A DNA stretch of 64,000 nucleotides from Streptomyces lunaelactis (GTDB lineage: Bacteria; Actinomycetota; Actinomycetes; Streptomycetales; Streptomycetaceae), in NCBI RefSeq assembly GCF_003054555.1, contig NZ_CP026304.1:496001-560000 (forward strand), read 5' to 3'. Of this stretch, positions 1 to 8,184 are shown piece by piece. The position numbers and the translations under genes are program-made. A model generated the notes under the pieces. It had not been told where the DNA came from. It did no database searches and worked only from the letters and a program-made list of their open reading frames with translations. Position 1 is the stretch's first letter, and each line of letters begins with the position of its first letter.

Positions 1-63
1 CCAGTCGAGCGCGCGCAGGCTCGGCTCCGAGCCGTCGACTCCTGCATACAGCGACCTGTCCAC
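1..63 (-). CDS. Universal stress protein, N-terminal 21 codons (cut by window edge)
   Basis: The complement reads from a GTG at 63 into VDGSEPSLRALDW, which is the conserved first beta strand and helix of the Usp domain (nucleotide-binding alpha/beta fold). A GGAAGG ribosome site lies about 10 bases upstream. The rest of the gene is outside the window. It lies downstream of phosphoketolase on the same strand and close to two further Usp genes, so it is probably part of the same stress block. Confidence 0.72.
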   Translation of the reverse strand, partial: MDRSLYAGVDGSEPSLRALDW

Positions 64-100
64 GGTGTCACCGCCTTCCCGACACACCCACTCTGGGGCG

Positions 101-280
101 TCACTTCGGACGATTCCACCGCAGGGCGTTGCCGGGGAGGGGCGAACCGGTCCCGGCCGGGGACATTCGGCCCATGCCGGCCTGGTCCGGATTCCGCGCG
201 GGGCACAGCCACCGGTTGAGGCTCCCCCGGGGCTCATCGGCCGTCCCCACCAGAGTGGTGACGGTGATGCGTACGGTCAT
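101..280 (-). CDS. Possible small hypothetical protein (59 aa)
   Basis: An ATG at 280 is preceded by AGAGGAG at 8-base spacing and opens a 59-codon frame with strong GC3 bias, starting MTVRITVTTLVGTADEP. It sits in the gap between the phosphoketolase stop and the next universal stress gene, on the same strand. I recognise no domain, and the C-terminal part is low in hydrophobic residues. It may be a real small protein or a decayed remnant; the ribosome site is the main support. Confidence 0.35.
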   Translation of the reverse strand: MTVRITVTTLVGTADEPRGSLNRWLCPARNPDQAGMGRMSPAGTGSPLPGNALRWNRPK

Positions 281-314
281 GGCGAGAGCTCCTCTCGGTG
301 GATTGAGGAGGGGT

Positions 315-2714
315 TCAGCCGGTCCAGGTCCAGTCCGCGACCTCGGGCAGGTCGGTGCCGTGTTCGCGGATCCAGGAGTGGTGGCGGGTTCGGGCGTCGG
401 CCATCCGCTGACGTACGGCGGCGGCGCGCACGGCGAGCCCGGGGACGCGGTCGATGACGTCCATGACCAGCCGGTAGCGGTCCAGGTCGTTGCGGACGAT
501 CATGTCGAACGGGGTCGTGGTGGTGCCCATCTCCTTGTAGCCGCGGACATGCAGGTTGGGGTGGCCGGTGCGGCGGTAGGCGAGCCGGTGGATCAGCCAG
601 GGATATCCGTGGTACGCGAAGATCACCGGCTTGTCGCGGGTGAACAGTCCGTCGTACTCGAAGTCGCTCATCCCGTGCGGGTGTTCCTCGCGCGGCATCA
701 GCCGGGCGATGTCAACCACGTTGACGACCCGCACCGCGAGCTCGGGCAGATGACGGCGGAGCAGGCCGGCCGCGGCGAGGACCTCCTGGGTGGGTACGTC
801 GCCGGCGCAAGCCAGGACGACCTCCGGCTCGCGTTCGTGGTTCGTGCCCGCCCACTCCCAGATCCCGGCGCCACGTGCGCAGTGGGCCTTGGCTTGATCC
901 ATGGACAGCCAGTCGAAGCAGGGCTGCTTTCCGGCGACGATCACATTCACGTAGTCGCGGCTGCGCAGGGCGTGGTCGGCGACGGAGAGCAGTGTGTTGG
1001 CGTCCGGCGGCAGGTAGACCCGTACGACCTCGGGGCTCTTGTTGAGCACGTGGTCGACGAAGCCCGGGTCCTGGTGCGAGAAGCCGTTGTGGTCCTGCCG
1101 CCACACGTGCGAGGTGAGGAGATAGTTGAGGGAGGGAATCGGGGCCCGCCACGACAGTTGGCGGGAGGTCCTCAGCCATTTGATGTGCTGGTTGACCATG
1201 GAGTCGACGATGTGGACGAAGGCTTCGTAGCAGGAGAACAGCCCGTGCCGGCCGGTGAGCAGATAGCCCTCCAGCCAGCCCTGGCAGAGGTGTTCGGAGA
1301 GGATCTCCATGACCCGGCCGTGCCGGGCGAGGTGTTCGTCGGTCGGCTCGATCCTCGCCTGCCAGACCTTGTCGGTGGCGGCGAAGACCGCTCCGAGCCG
1401 GTTCGACGCGGTCTCGTCGGGCCCGACCAGCCGGAAGTCGCGACGGTCGCTGGAGTCCTCCATGACCATTTCGAGGAGATCACCGAGGACCCGGGTGGGT
1501 TCGTGCAGCGTCGCGCCGGGCTTGTCGACGGGGACGGCGAAGCGCTCCAGCGGCGGGAGGGGCAGTTCGCGTACGAGGAGGCCGCCGTTGGCGTGCGGCG
1601 TGGCGCCCAACCGGCGCGCGCCTCCGGGCACGCAGGCGAGCACCTCACTGGTCGGGGAGCCGTGCGTGTCGAAGAGTTCGTCCGGCCGGTAGGAGCGCAA
1701 CCAGGCCTCCAACTGCCGTAGATGGTCGGGGATTTCGCGCACGCCGGCCAGCGGCACCTGGTGCGAGCGCCAGGTGCCCTCGACGGGCTCTCCGTCGACC
1801 ACGGCGGGCCCGGTCCAGCCCTTGGGCGTGCGCAGCACGATCACCGGCCAGCGCGCCCGTTCCGTCCTGCCTTCCTCGCGGGCCGTGCGCTGCATGAGCG
1901 CGATCCGGTCCAGTGCGTGGTCGAGTGCGGCGGCCATGTCGCGGTGTACCTGGAGCGGGTCGTCGCCGGTGACATGGATCGGCTCGTGTCCGTAGCCGCG
2001 AAGCAAGTCGTCGAGTTCGGGTTCCGGCAGGCGGGCCAGGACCGTCGGGTTGGCGATCTTGTAGCCGTTGAGGTGGAGGATGGGCAGGACGGCGCCGTCG
2101 TGGACGGGGTCGAGGAACTTGTTGGAGTGCCAGGACGCGGCCAGCGGACCGGTTTCGGCCTCGCCGTCGCCGATGACGCAGGCGACCAGCAGGTCGGGGT
2201 TGTCGAGGGCGGCTCCGTAGGCGTGGGCGAGTGAGTAGCCCAGTTCACCGCCCTCGTGGATGGAGCCCGGGGTCTCCGGGGCGACATGGCTGGGCACGCC
2301 GCCGGGGAAGGAGAACTGGCGGAACAGGCGCTCCATGCCCTGCGCGTCCCGGCTGACGTCCGGATAGGTCTCGCTGTAGCTGCCCTCCAGCCAGGAGTTG
2401 GCGAGGACTGCGGGCCCGCCGTGCCCCGGGCCCCACACGCACAGCGCGTCGAGACCGCGTTCCTTGATGACGCGGTTGAGATGGGTGTGCACGAGATTGA
2501 GCCCCGGCGAGGTGCCCCAGTGGCCGAGCAGCCTCGGTTTGATGTGCTCGGGGCGCAGAGGTTCGTGCAGCAGCGGGTTGGCCATCAGATAGATCTGCCC
2601 GACGGCCAGATAGTTGGCCGCCCGCCAGTGGGCGTCAAGGGTGCGCAGTTCCTCGTCGGTCAGTACGGTCGGTTCCGTCCGTACGGTGCTGTCCTGGTGC
2701 TTGGCCTCGGGCAT
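315..2714 (-). CDS. xfp: Xylulose-5-phosphate/fructose-6-phosphate phosphoketolase
   Basis: A 799-aa cytosolic thiamine-diphosphate enzyme, the usual size for the family. It cleaves xylulose-5-P (and often fructose-6-P) with phosphate to acetyl phosphate plus glyceraldehyde-3-P or erythrose-4-P. Visible signatures are EGGELGY at 154-160, the ThDP motif beginning GDGEAETGP at 182, and the family motif [14 protein letters not shown] near the C-terminus. I chose the ATG at 2714 because CGGAG precedes it by 8 bases and the protein then begins MPEAKHQDS; the frame stays open for another 200 codons upstream but that part reads as antisense of the ppk2 gene. It is divergent from ppk2 with only 37 bp between. 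Acetyl phosphate can feed ATP synthesis, which fits the energy-stress neighbourhood. Confidence 0.96.
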   Translation of the reverse strand: MPEAKHQDSTVRTEPTVLTDEELRTLDAHWRAANYLAVGQIYLMANPLLHEPLRPEHIKPRLLGHWGTSPGLNLVHTHLNRVIKERGLDALCVWGPGHGGPAVLANSWLEGSYSETYPDVSRDAQGMERLFRQFSFPGGVPSHVAPETPGSIHEGGELGYSLAHAYGAALDNPDLLVACVIGDGEAETGPLAASWHSNKFLDPVHDGAVLPILHLNGYKIANPTVLARLPEPELDDLLRGYGHEPIHVTGDDPLQVHRDMAAALDHALDRIALMQRTAREEGRTERARWPVIVLRTPKGWTGPAVVDGEPVEGTWRSHQVPLAGVREIPDHLRQLEAWLRSYRPDELFDTHGSPTSEVLACVPGGARRLGATPHANGGLLVRELPLPPLERFAVPVDKPGATLHEPTRVLGDLLEMVMEDSSDRRDFRLVGPDETASNRLGAVFAATDKVWQARIEPTDEHLARHGRVMEILSEHLCQGWLEGYLLTGRHGLFSCYEAFVHIVDSMVNQHIKWLRTSRQLSWRAPIPSLNYLLTSHVWRQDHNGFSHQDPGFVDHVLNKSPEVVRVYLPPDANTLLSVADHALRSRDYVNVIVAGKQPCFDWLSMDQAKAHCARGAGIWEWAGTNHEREPEVVLACAGDVPTQEVLAAAGLLRRHLPELAVRVVNVVDIARLMPREEHPHGMSDFEYDGLFTRDKPVIFAYHGYPWLIHRLAYRRTGHPNLHVRGYKEMGTTTTPFDMIVRNDLDRYRLVMDVIDRVPGLAVRAAAVRQRMADARTRHHSWIREHGTDLPEVADWTWTG

Positions 2715-2751
2715 GAGTGACTCCGTAATGTCATCGAGCTGAGGAGGCGGC

Positions 2752-3570
2752 ATGGCCGGCAAGAAGGAGCGGCCGGTGGCGACACTGCCGCGATCGGTGT
2801 ACGAGCGGGAGCTGCTGAGGTTGCAGACGGAGCTGGTGAAGGTCCAGGAGTGGGTGCGGGCGGAGGACGCCCGGCTGGTGGTGGTGTTCGAGGGGCGGGA
2901 CGCGGCGGGCAAGGGCGGCACCATCAAACGGGTCGCGGAACACCTCAACCCGCGGGTCGCGCGGACCGTGGCCCTGCCCAAGCCCACGGAGCGCCAGCGC
3001 ACCCAGTGGTACTTCCAGCGGTACGTCGAGCACCTGCCGGCCGCCGGAGAGATCGTCCTGTTCGACCGGAGCTGGTACAACCGCGCCGGCGTCGAGCATG
3101 TGATGGGTTTCTGCACGAAGGAGGAGCACCAGCGTTTCCTCCACCAGTGCCCCATCTTCGAGCGGATGCTGGTCGAGGACGGGGTCCTGCTGCGCAAGTA
3201 CTGGTTCTCGGTGAGCGACGCCGTGCAGGAGCAGCGGTTCAGGCGCCGGCTCCAGGACCCGACGCGACGCTGGAAGCTGTCGCCGATGGACCTCGAGTCG
3301 ATCACCCGGTGGGAGGCCTACTCGCGGGCCAAGGACCAGATGCTGGTGCACACGGACATCCCGGAAGCACCGTGGTACGTCGTGGAGAGCGACGACAAGC
3401 GCCGGGCACGGCTCAACATGATGGCCCATCTGCTCGGCTCCCTTCCGTACCACGAGGTGCCGCCGCCGGTGCTCGAACTTCCGGCCAGGCCACCGTCCAC
3501 CGGCTACGTCCGCCCGCCGCGGGATCTGCAGACGTACGTCCCCGACCATGCGGCCCATCTGACGGACTGA
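2752..3570 (+). CDS. ppk2: Polyphosphate kinase 2 family protein
   Basis: A 272-aa PPK2-family phosphotransferase, which uses polyphosphate to phosphorylate nucleoside mono- or diphosphates. It is one PPK2 domain with Walker [11 protein letters not shown] at 48-57, a lid region beginning near [15 protein letters not shown], and a Walker B-like [11 protein letters not shown] at 101-111. Start supported by GAGGAGG a few bases upstream. The length matches single-domain enzymes, but class I (NDP) versus class II/III (NMP) cannot be settled by eye. It is divergent from phosphoketolase and convergent with the stress-protein gene, so it fits a scheme for keeping nucleotide triphosphates up during energy limitation. 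Confidence 0.95.
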   Translation: MAGKKERPVATLPRSVYERELLRLQTELVKVQEWVRAEDARLVVVFEGRDAAGKGGTIKRVAEHLNPRVARTVALPKPTERQRTQWYFQRYVEHLPAAGEIVLFDRSWYNRAGVEHVMGFCTKEEHQRFLHQCPIFERMLVEDGVLLRKYWFSVSDAVQEQRFRRRLQDPTRRWKLSPMDLESITRWEAYSRAKDQMLVHTDIPEAPWYVVESDDKRRARLNMMAHLLGSLPYHEVPPPVLELPARPPSTGYVRPPRDLQTYVPDHAAHLTD

Positions 3571-3587
3571 GACGGCGGCCATCACCG

Positions 3588-4469
3588 TCACACCCACTGG
3601 GGCACGACGGCCACAGGACAGACGGCACGGTGCAGCACCGCGTGGGCGACCCGGCCGAGCTGAAGCCCGACGTGCCCGTGGCGTCGCTCGGCGCCGACGA
3701 CCAGCAGATCGGCGGTGGCCGAGGCGTCCATCAGCACCGTGCGGGCGGGGCCTTCGACGGTCCGGCGGTGCAGCTCGACGGACGGATGCTCCGCCACGGC
3801 CGCGCGCAGCGCCTCTTCCACGGTCTCCGCTGCCCGGTTCTCGTCATAGCGGGCAGGCTCCCCCGCCGGCAGAGGGTGCTCGGTGGTCTCGTGCGCCGGG
3901 CGCCGCCAGGCGCGTACGGCGTGCAGCTCGGCATGCCGCACCTCGGCCTCAAGGAAGGCGAACCGCACGGCGGCCGATCCTTCCGGCGGCTCGTCGACGC
4001 CGAGGACGATGCGCTGATGAATTCCGCGGCCGGGCCGGCTGTCGTGGCCGCCGCGGAGCACGATCACCGGGCAGTCGGCACGGGCGGCGACGGCCAGGCT
4101 GACCGAGCCGAGCAGCAGCTCGGCGATGCCGCTGCGCCCGTGCGAGCCGATCACCAGCGCGGAGGCGTTGCGGCCCTCGTGCAGGAGGGCGGTCACCGCG
4201 TCCTCGGGCAGGATGTCAGTGGAGATCTTCAGATCCGGGCTGCGGCGGCGGGCGCGGTCCGTGGCCGAGGCGACGATGTTCTCGGCGAGCACTCGCTCCG
4301 AGGGCTTGCCCAGGTCGTCGGCGAGCGCGGCGCCTTCGTACCTCTCCCACAGCGAGGCATTCACCAGGCGCAGGGGCGCTCTGTGCAGAGCGGCCTCGTC
4401 GGCCGCCCAGTCCACGGCTCTCAGACTCGACTCGGAACCGTCCACGCCCACTACCAGGGGCAGCTCCAT
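3588..4469 (-). CDS. Tandem universal stress protein (two Usp domains)
   Basis: A 293-aa protein with two Usp domains. Domain 1 (about 3-140) starts VVGVDGSESSLRAVDWA and ends with the ATP-binding loop GSHGRSGIAELLLGSVS; domain 2 (about 152-293) has a weaker loop, VGAERRHGHVGLQLGRV. The G-x2-G-x9-GS signature is intact only in domain 1, so ATP binding is most likely there. I chose the ATG at 4469 because AAGGAAGG lies 8 bases upstream; a GTG at 4478 would add three residues. Cytosolic. Tandem Usps of this kind are typical of actinobacterial dormancy and hypoxia regulons, which is inference from context here. Confidence 0.9.
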   Translation of the reverse strand: MELPLVVGVDGSESSLRAVDWAADEAALHRAPLRLVNASLWERYEGAALADDLGKPSERVLAENIVASATDRARRRSPDLKISTDILPEDAVTALLHEGRNASALVIGSHGRSGIAELLLGSVSLAVAARADCPVIVLRGGHDSRPGRGIHQRIVLGVDEPPEGSAAVRFAFLEAEVRHAELHAVRAWRRPAHETTEHPLPAGEPARYDENRAAETVEEALRAAVAEHPSVELHRRTVEGPARTVLMDASATADLLVVGAERRHGHVGLQLGRVAHAVLHRAVCPVAVVPQWV

Positions 4470-4559
4470 CGAACTCACCTTCCTTCGGGGCCTCGCCTTA
4501 CGTCATCGAAGCACTCGCCGACCGAGGTCACCTGCCGGGACACGGAGATCTGTTCTCCG

Positions 4560-4958
4560 TCACGGGTGGGGGATCACCACGACGGGCGCGGTGGCGTGGT
4601 GCAGTACGGCATGGGTGACGGGCCCGATGTGGGTTCCGAACGGCGAGCGGCGGATGCGGCGCCCGACGACGACCAGCAAGGCGGCGGCCAGTTGGCGGCT
4701 GAGCCGGAGCGCCTCGGCCGCCTCGCGTGGAATCCTCCCCCGGCCTCCGGCCGTGGGTGCCCCCATCTCGCTTCGCTCGGCCCAGTGCTGCTGGGTCTCT
4801 TCGCCGAGAAGAGGAGCCCGAGCCAGGGGCGGCACCGGCTCCCAGACGTTGACCAGCCTCAGCGGCAGGCCGCGCATCTTCGCTTCCCGGGCCGCCCACT
4901 CCGCAGCGGCGTGGCTCTCGGGTGATCCGTCAAGGCCCACGGTGACAGTGCGGGTCAT
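4560..4958 (-). CDS. Chimeric universal stress protein: N-half of Usp domain 1 joined to C-half of domain 2
   Basis: A 132-aa protein instead of the usual ~290. Residues 1-60 match the start of a first Usp domain (TVGLDGSPESHAAAEWAA, ending near ETQQHWAER). Residues about 95-132 match the end of a second Usp domain (VVVGRRIRRSP, THAVLHHATAPVVVIPHP). The middle, including the ATP-loop glycines of domain 1, is missing in frame. A 13-residue GC-rich insert (complement of 4734-4772, SEMGAPTAGGRGR) interrupts the junction WAER|IPREA. The start follows a purine-rich stretch and the frame is intact, so a protein may be made, but ATP binding is doubtful. Confidence 0.75.
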   Translation of the reverse strand: MTRTVTVGLDGSPESHAAAEWAAREAKMRGLPLRLVNVWEPVPPLARAPLLGEETQQHWAERSEMGAPTAGGRGRIPREAAEALRLSRQLAAALLVVVGRRIRRSPFGTHIGPVTHAVLHHATAPVVVIPHP

Positions 4959-5048
4959 GGTGCACGCCTCCAGGGGAGCGTGGTGGATCCATCGGGTGAT
5001 CCGCTTCCAGCGTCGTGGTCGCGGCGGGCATACAGGAGGGGCCGCAGG

Positions 5049-5082
5049 TCCCGGACAGGGGCCGACCGGCCCCTGTCCGGGA
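5049..5082. promoter_or_regulatory. Perfect 15-bp inverted repeat upstream of the chimeric Usp gene
   Basis: Arms 5049-5063 and 5068-5082 are exact reverse complements (TCCCGGACAGGGGCC) around a 4-bp centre. It lies 91 bp upstream of the Usp start at 4958. The GGGGCC-N4-GGCCCC core resembles the GGGnCC dyads described for DevR/OsdR-type dormancy regulators in Streptomyces. A terminator hairpin is the alternative, since no transcript on either strand is well placed to need one but the stem would be very stable. Confidence 0.5.
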
Positions 5083-5145
5083 GGCCTGTCGCGCTTTCAG
5101 GGCTTCCGGTGGGAGCACAGAAGTGCACTACGTGGCGAGGGGGCG

Positions 5146-5477
5146 ATGGTGCCTTGCCGGGCCCTTGCCAACGCCGAGGACTTCCGCCGCCGCGCACTCG
5201 CCGCCGTCATAGAGCAGACGAGCCGGGTGAACTGGTTCGTGCTCAACACCGAAGCCAACGTGGAAGTGGACATCACCGCCCTGGACTCCGTCGACTCCCT
5301 GCGCCGCGAACTGGGCGCACGCGGCATCGTGTTCGCGATGGCCCGGGTCAAACAGGACCTGCGCGAAGAGCTTGACGCCTACGGACTCACCGAATCCGTC
5401 GGCCCGACCTGATCTTCCCGACCCTGCCCACTGCGGTGGCCGCCTACCGGGAGTGGTCCCGCCGCCGACCGTCATAA
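5146..5477 (+). pseudogene. SulP sulfate transporter relic: C-terminal STAS domain only, frameshifted
   Basis: The frame from 5146 reads NAEDFRRRALAAVIEQ, VEVDITALDSVDSL and GIVFAMARVKQDLRE, the STAS domain at the C-terminus of SulP-family anion transporters. The transmembrane body is absent. It stops at 5412 just after ESVGPT, while the family ending (DLIFPTLPTAVAAYREW) continues in the next frame from about 5406 to a TAA at 5475. One base lost from a C run near 5403 would explain this. No start or ribosome site is convincing. It cannot transport; at most a free STAS fragment could be made. Confidence 0.75.
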
Positions 5478-5699
5478 GCCCCCTCGTGGCCCACGGCGGC
5501 CGGCGTCAGTGCCCTCAGCCGGGAGCCGGGACGAGTGTGTTCTCGCGCGAGACGCCGTACAGCTACCTCATGACCCGCCGCATCGAGCGGGCGATGGCGT
5601 TGCCGGCGTGTGTGGCGAAGGTGCGCACCCGGCCGACCGGAGACGTACCGAGCAGGATTCGAGAAGCGGTCCGCGAAACCGCGCTCTAGCGTTGGCCGC

Positions 5700-6110
5700 A
5701 TGACCATCGCACTCCAGTACTGCAGTATCACCGTCAACGACCCGGACGAGGCGCTCGCCTTCTACCGCGACGCGCTCGGCCTTGAGGTGCGCAACGACGT
5801 CGCCTCTGGCGGATTCCGCTGGGTCGCCCTCGGCAGCGCGACCCAGCCCGGCCTTGGGATCGTGCTCTCGGAACCGCACGCCGGCCGATCCCAGGCCGAC
5901 GGCGACGCCCTGCAGGAACTGCTCACCAAGGGCGTCCTGCCGGACATCGTCTTCCGCGCCGACGATCTCAACGCGACCTTCGAGAAGGTGCTGGCATCCG
6001 GCGCCGAGGTGCTTCAGGAGCCCATCGACCAGCCCTGGGGCCCGCGCGACTGCCTGTTCCGGGACCCCTCGGGCAACATGGTGCGGATCTCGCAGGCGCC
6101 CAGAGCGTAG
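5700..6110 (+). CDS. VOC (glyoxalase/bleomycin-resistance fold) protein
   Basis: A 136-aa protein with the paired beta-alpha-beta-beta-beta units of the vicinal-oxygen-chelate fold: TIALQYCSITVNDPDEALAFY at the N-terminus, then DIVFRADDLNATFEKVLASGAE and a C-terminal RDCLFRDPSGNMVRISQ. The last motif is the usual lactoylglutathione-lyase-like strand with a metal-ligand-type acid nearby. Substrate is unknown; family members act as dioxygenases, epimerases, thiol transferases or drug-binding proteins. The ATG at 5700 fits the family N-terminus, but the upstream ribosome site is weak. It is directly followed by an esterase relic. Confidence 0.88.
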   Translation: MTIALQYCSITVNDPDEALAFYRDALGLEVRNDVASGGFRWVALGSATQPGLGIVLSEPHAGRSQADGDALQELLTKGVLPDIVFRADDLNATFEKVLASGAEVLQEPIDQPWGPRDCLFRDPSGNMVRISQAPRA

Positions 6111-6580
6111 CCGCCGTCTGGCGACCAGATTCGTCTGACGGAGGACGAGTTCGAACAGCTCTCGGCGGCGTTCTTCAGGACGCCTGCGACCCGCCTGGCA
6201 CTCGCCGAGCGCCGAGCAACCCGTGGGCATCCCGTGGGCATCCCGTCCGGGCTTATCAGTTCGACCTCCGCACGCCCGCGCACAACGGTCAACTGGCCGC
6301 CGCGCACTGCCTGGAGCTGCGATTCACGTTCAACAAGTTCGACAAGTGGTCGCAGGCACCGTTCCTGACAGGCCTCAGCCCCAGGGTCCGAGACGCCTCG
6401 CCACAACCATGCACCAGTCCTGGATCTCCTTCATCCGCACCGGCAGTCCCAGCCCCCACCCCATGCCGAACTGGGATCGATACGACCGGAACTCCCGCAT
6501 CACGATGAGCCTGGACACCGTCACCGCCACCGCCACCGCCACCGCCACCAGCGGCCTCGCCGGATACTGGCGGCTGACCC
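6111..6580 (+). pseudogene. Type-B carboxylesterase relic (C-terminal part, two frameshifts)
   Basis: Three frames in succession carry the end of a type-B carboxylesterase. The first has LTEDEFEQLSAAFFRTPATRLA (about 6135-6230). The second has AYQFDLRTPAHNGQL and HCLELRFTFNKFDKWSQAPF (6251-6390), containing the region of the catalytic His. The third has TTMHQSWISFIRTGSP and PNWDRYDRNSRITM (6400-6510). The first shift coincides exactly with an 11-bp tandem duplication (CCCGTGGGCAT at 6220-6230 and 6231-6241); removing one copy restores the frame. The second needs a 1-base change near 6395. The nucleophile-serine part is absent. A short ACCGCC repeat at about 6525-6555 lies at the end. Confidence 0.72.
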
Positions 6581-7251
6581 CTCAGCCACCCATCGCCGTT
6601 GCAAGAACCCCGGCGACAATGGTGACCACGGCAAGGCCGACCATCGCCACCCGCACCGCCATCACCCCCCGGGCTGTGAAGGACGGGGAGGCAGACCGGG
6701 GGGCACCACCCATGCCGTGGGGGAACGTTGTTCCCCCGGGGATGCCCGATGGGCCCGGACGTCAGCCTCCCGCAGCTGCACACACCACATGCAGTCGTCT
6801 TCTTCATGCACCCGAGAGGCGAGCCAATAGGCGCCCATGAGCCGGGCATCGGGAACCGGGATCGGGTCACTTCCGGAGGCATCCATGCCCGGCCAAACGA
6901 CGCAATCCAACCAAGGCAACGGCGGCTCACCACCATGCAACCGAACCGTCACCCGTCCTTGAGGGGACCTCTTCCGCACACACAGCGATCAAACTTCATC
7001 GATGGTGATCACTCGGCTGATCTCCGATTGACTCGCGAAGTCATCCAATACTCGATGCCGACCGGTCGATGGATGTGCCGCTGCCCGTTGCGGCTGCGCT
7101 CAGGCCGGCGGCCCGGCCGCACCTCGCCTGGGCACCCTGGCCGAAAGGGGCTGTTCGGGCGACAGGGCCGCACCGTCGGCGCAGCCGGGCGCGACGGGAG
7201 CGGCTCGGGGCGGGAACCTGACCCCAAGCCCTCCCAGAAGAAGGTATTCCC
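6581..7251. other. Intergenic stretch without a supported gene
   Basis: No frame here combines a start, a ribosome site and recognisable protein. The segment 7000-7060 is AT-richer than its surroundings and could hold the promoter of the CBM48 gene, but I found no well-spaced -35/-10 pair. Confidence 0.5.
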
Positions 7252-7527
7252 ATGCTTGAGCGCTCCTGTGGAAAGCAGCACACCGAGGTCACCTTCGTCA
7301 TCCCAGCGGACCAACCCGACGGTCAGGTCAGCGTCGTCGGCGACTTCAACGACTGGCAGCCCGGCACCCATACCTTTGCCGCCCGCAAGGACGGCACGCG
7401 TGCCGTCGCCGTCACACTGCCCGGCGAGCAGCAATATGAGTTCCGCTACCTCGCGGCCGGCGACTACTGGTTCGACGAAGACCAGGCCGACGGACACGAC
7501 GGCCGTAACGGAATCCTGCGCACCTGA
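7252..7527 (+). CDS. Small CBM48 (isoamylase N-terminal / AMPK-type glycogen-binding) protein
   Basis: A 91-aa stand-alone carbohydrate-binding module. The body shows the CBM48 hallmarks TEVTFVIPADQPDGQVSVVG, then DFNDWQPGTHTF, and the C-terminal EFRYLAAGDYWFDEDQ with aromatic residues that stack on alpha-glucan. There is no catalytic domain and no signal peptide, so it should be cytosolic and may bind glycogen or act as a partner subunit. AGAAGG precedes the ATG. Such orphan modules are common in Streptomyces near stress and glycogen genes; the function is not known to me. Confidence 0.88.
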   Translation: MLERSCGKQHTEVTFVIPADQPDGQVSVVGDFNDWQPGTHTFAARKDGTRAVAVTLPGEQQYEFRYLAAGDYWFDEDQADGHDGRNGILRT

Positions 7528-7682
7528 CCGGAGCCGCTTCGCTCACTCCGACCACCGGCCACGCTGTGCCCGTCCGACAGCAGCTGCCGAGGCGGCATTC
7601 ACGGCACGGCCGAAGCCCGCCGTACCGGGCGCGGGGAGCGTCTTCCGGATCGAGTTGGTCCAGAGCCGACGGGTGAACCATC

Positions 7683-7709
7683 GGTTGCGGTTTCAGTGGC
7701 AGGGGGTAT
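7683..7709 (+). promoter_or_regulatory. Possible SigB-type promoter ahead of the PRC-barrel gene
   Basis: GGTTG at 7683 and GGGTAT at 7704-7709 are spaced as in Streptomyces stress sigma factor promoters (consensus GTTT, about 15 bases, GGGTAY). The next start is at 7810. The -35 match is weak, so this is a candidate only. Confidence 0.28.
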
Positions 7710-7809
7710 GCGCAGAGGACGGCGCCAAGCGGTGTGCCATGCGGCGACCATGCCGATGACGTCACCTTGGTTCCTTATCTCTGACGGTGCAGCGAGGAGA
7801 GACGAAGCC

Positions 7810-8169
7810 GTGAGCAGCATCTGGGCATACGCGCAGGGAAGCGGCTACACCCCGGAGCAGTCGCTGGTGGGTTTCGCCGTCCAGGCCGCCGACGGGGCCA
7901 TCGGACAGGTGGACCGGCAGCAGGACCAACCCGGGATCCAGCACCTGGTCGTCGACAACGGCGTATGGCTGTTCGGCAGGAGTGTCCTCATCCCGGCCGG
8001 CGCGGTCACCCGCATCGACACCGGCGCCCAAACGGTGACGGTCGCGTCGACCTGGGAGGAGATCAAAGCCGCACCCCAGTTCGTCACGGACAGCGAGACG
8101 ACGGATCCCACGTACCTGGCGGCCGTCGGCACCTACTTCTTCTCGCTCGGTCTTACTCCGGCGTCCTGA
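7810..8169 (+). CDS. PRC-barrel domain protein
   Basis: A 119-aa cytosolic protein. Residues about 20-75 form the PRC-barrel pattern (FAVQAADGAIGQVDRQ, HLVVDNGVWLFGRSVLIPAGAVTRID), the small beta-barrel also found in photoreaction-centre H subunits and RimM. The C-terminal half (TVTVASTWEEIKAAPQF, then TYLAAVGTYFFS) matches the Streptomyces stress-associated subgroup. The GTG at 7810 is chosen because GAGGAG precedes it at about 9 bases. Convergent with the SpoIIE phosphatase gene with 15 bp between. PRC-barrel proteins of this type are often general-stress proteins; the molecular role is unknown. Confidence 0.85.
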   Translation: MSSIWAYAQGSGYTPEQSLVGFAVQAADGAIGQVDRQQDQPGIQHLVVDNGVWLFGRSVLIPAGAVTRIDTGAQTVTVASTWEEIKAAPQFVTDSETTDPTYLAAVGTYFFSLGLTPAS

Positions 8170-8184
8170 CGACCGTAACGAGCG

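Noticed and set aside
129..1721. A 530-codon open frame antisense to phosphoketolase
   Set aside because: It mirrors the GC3 pattern of the real gene, has no recognisable domain, and the sense frame encodes an unmistakable phosphoketolase.
2715..3305. Upstream extension of phosphoketolase to a 996-residue protein
   Set aside because: The extra ~200 residues are antisense of ppk2 and the ATG at 2714 has a good ribosome site.
2850..4925. A 691-codon rightward open frame spanning ppk2 and the stress genes
   Set aside because: It is a shadow of PPK2 and both Usp genes in another frame; no conserved motifs.
6525..6555. ACCGCC short repeat considered as a microsatellite with function
   Set aside because: It lies at the end of a decayed esterase and is probably GC-rich slippage in a pseudogene.
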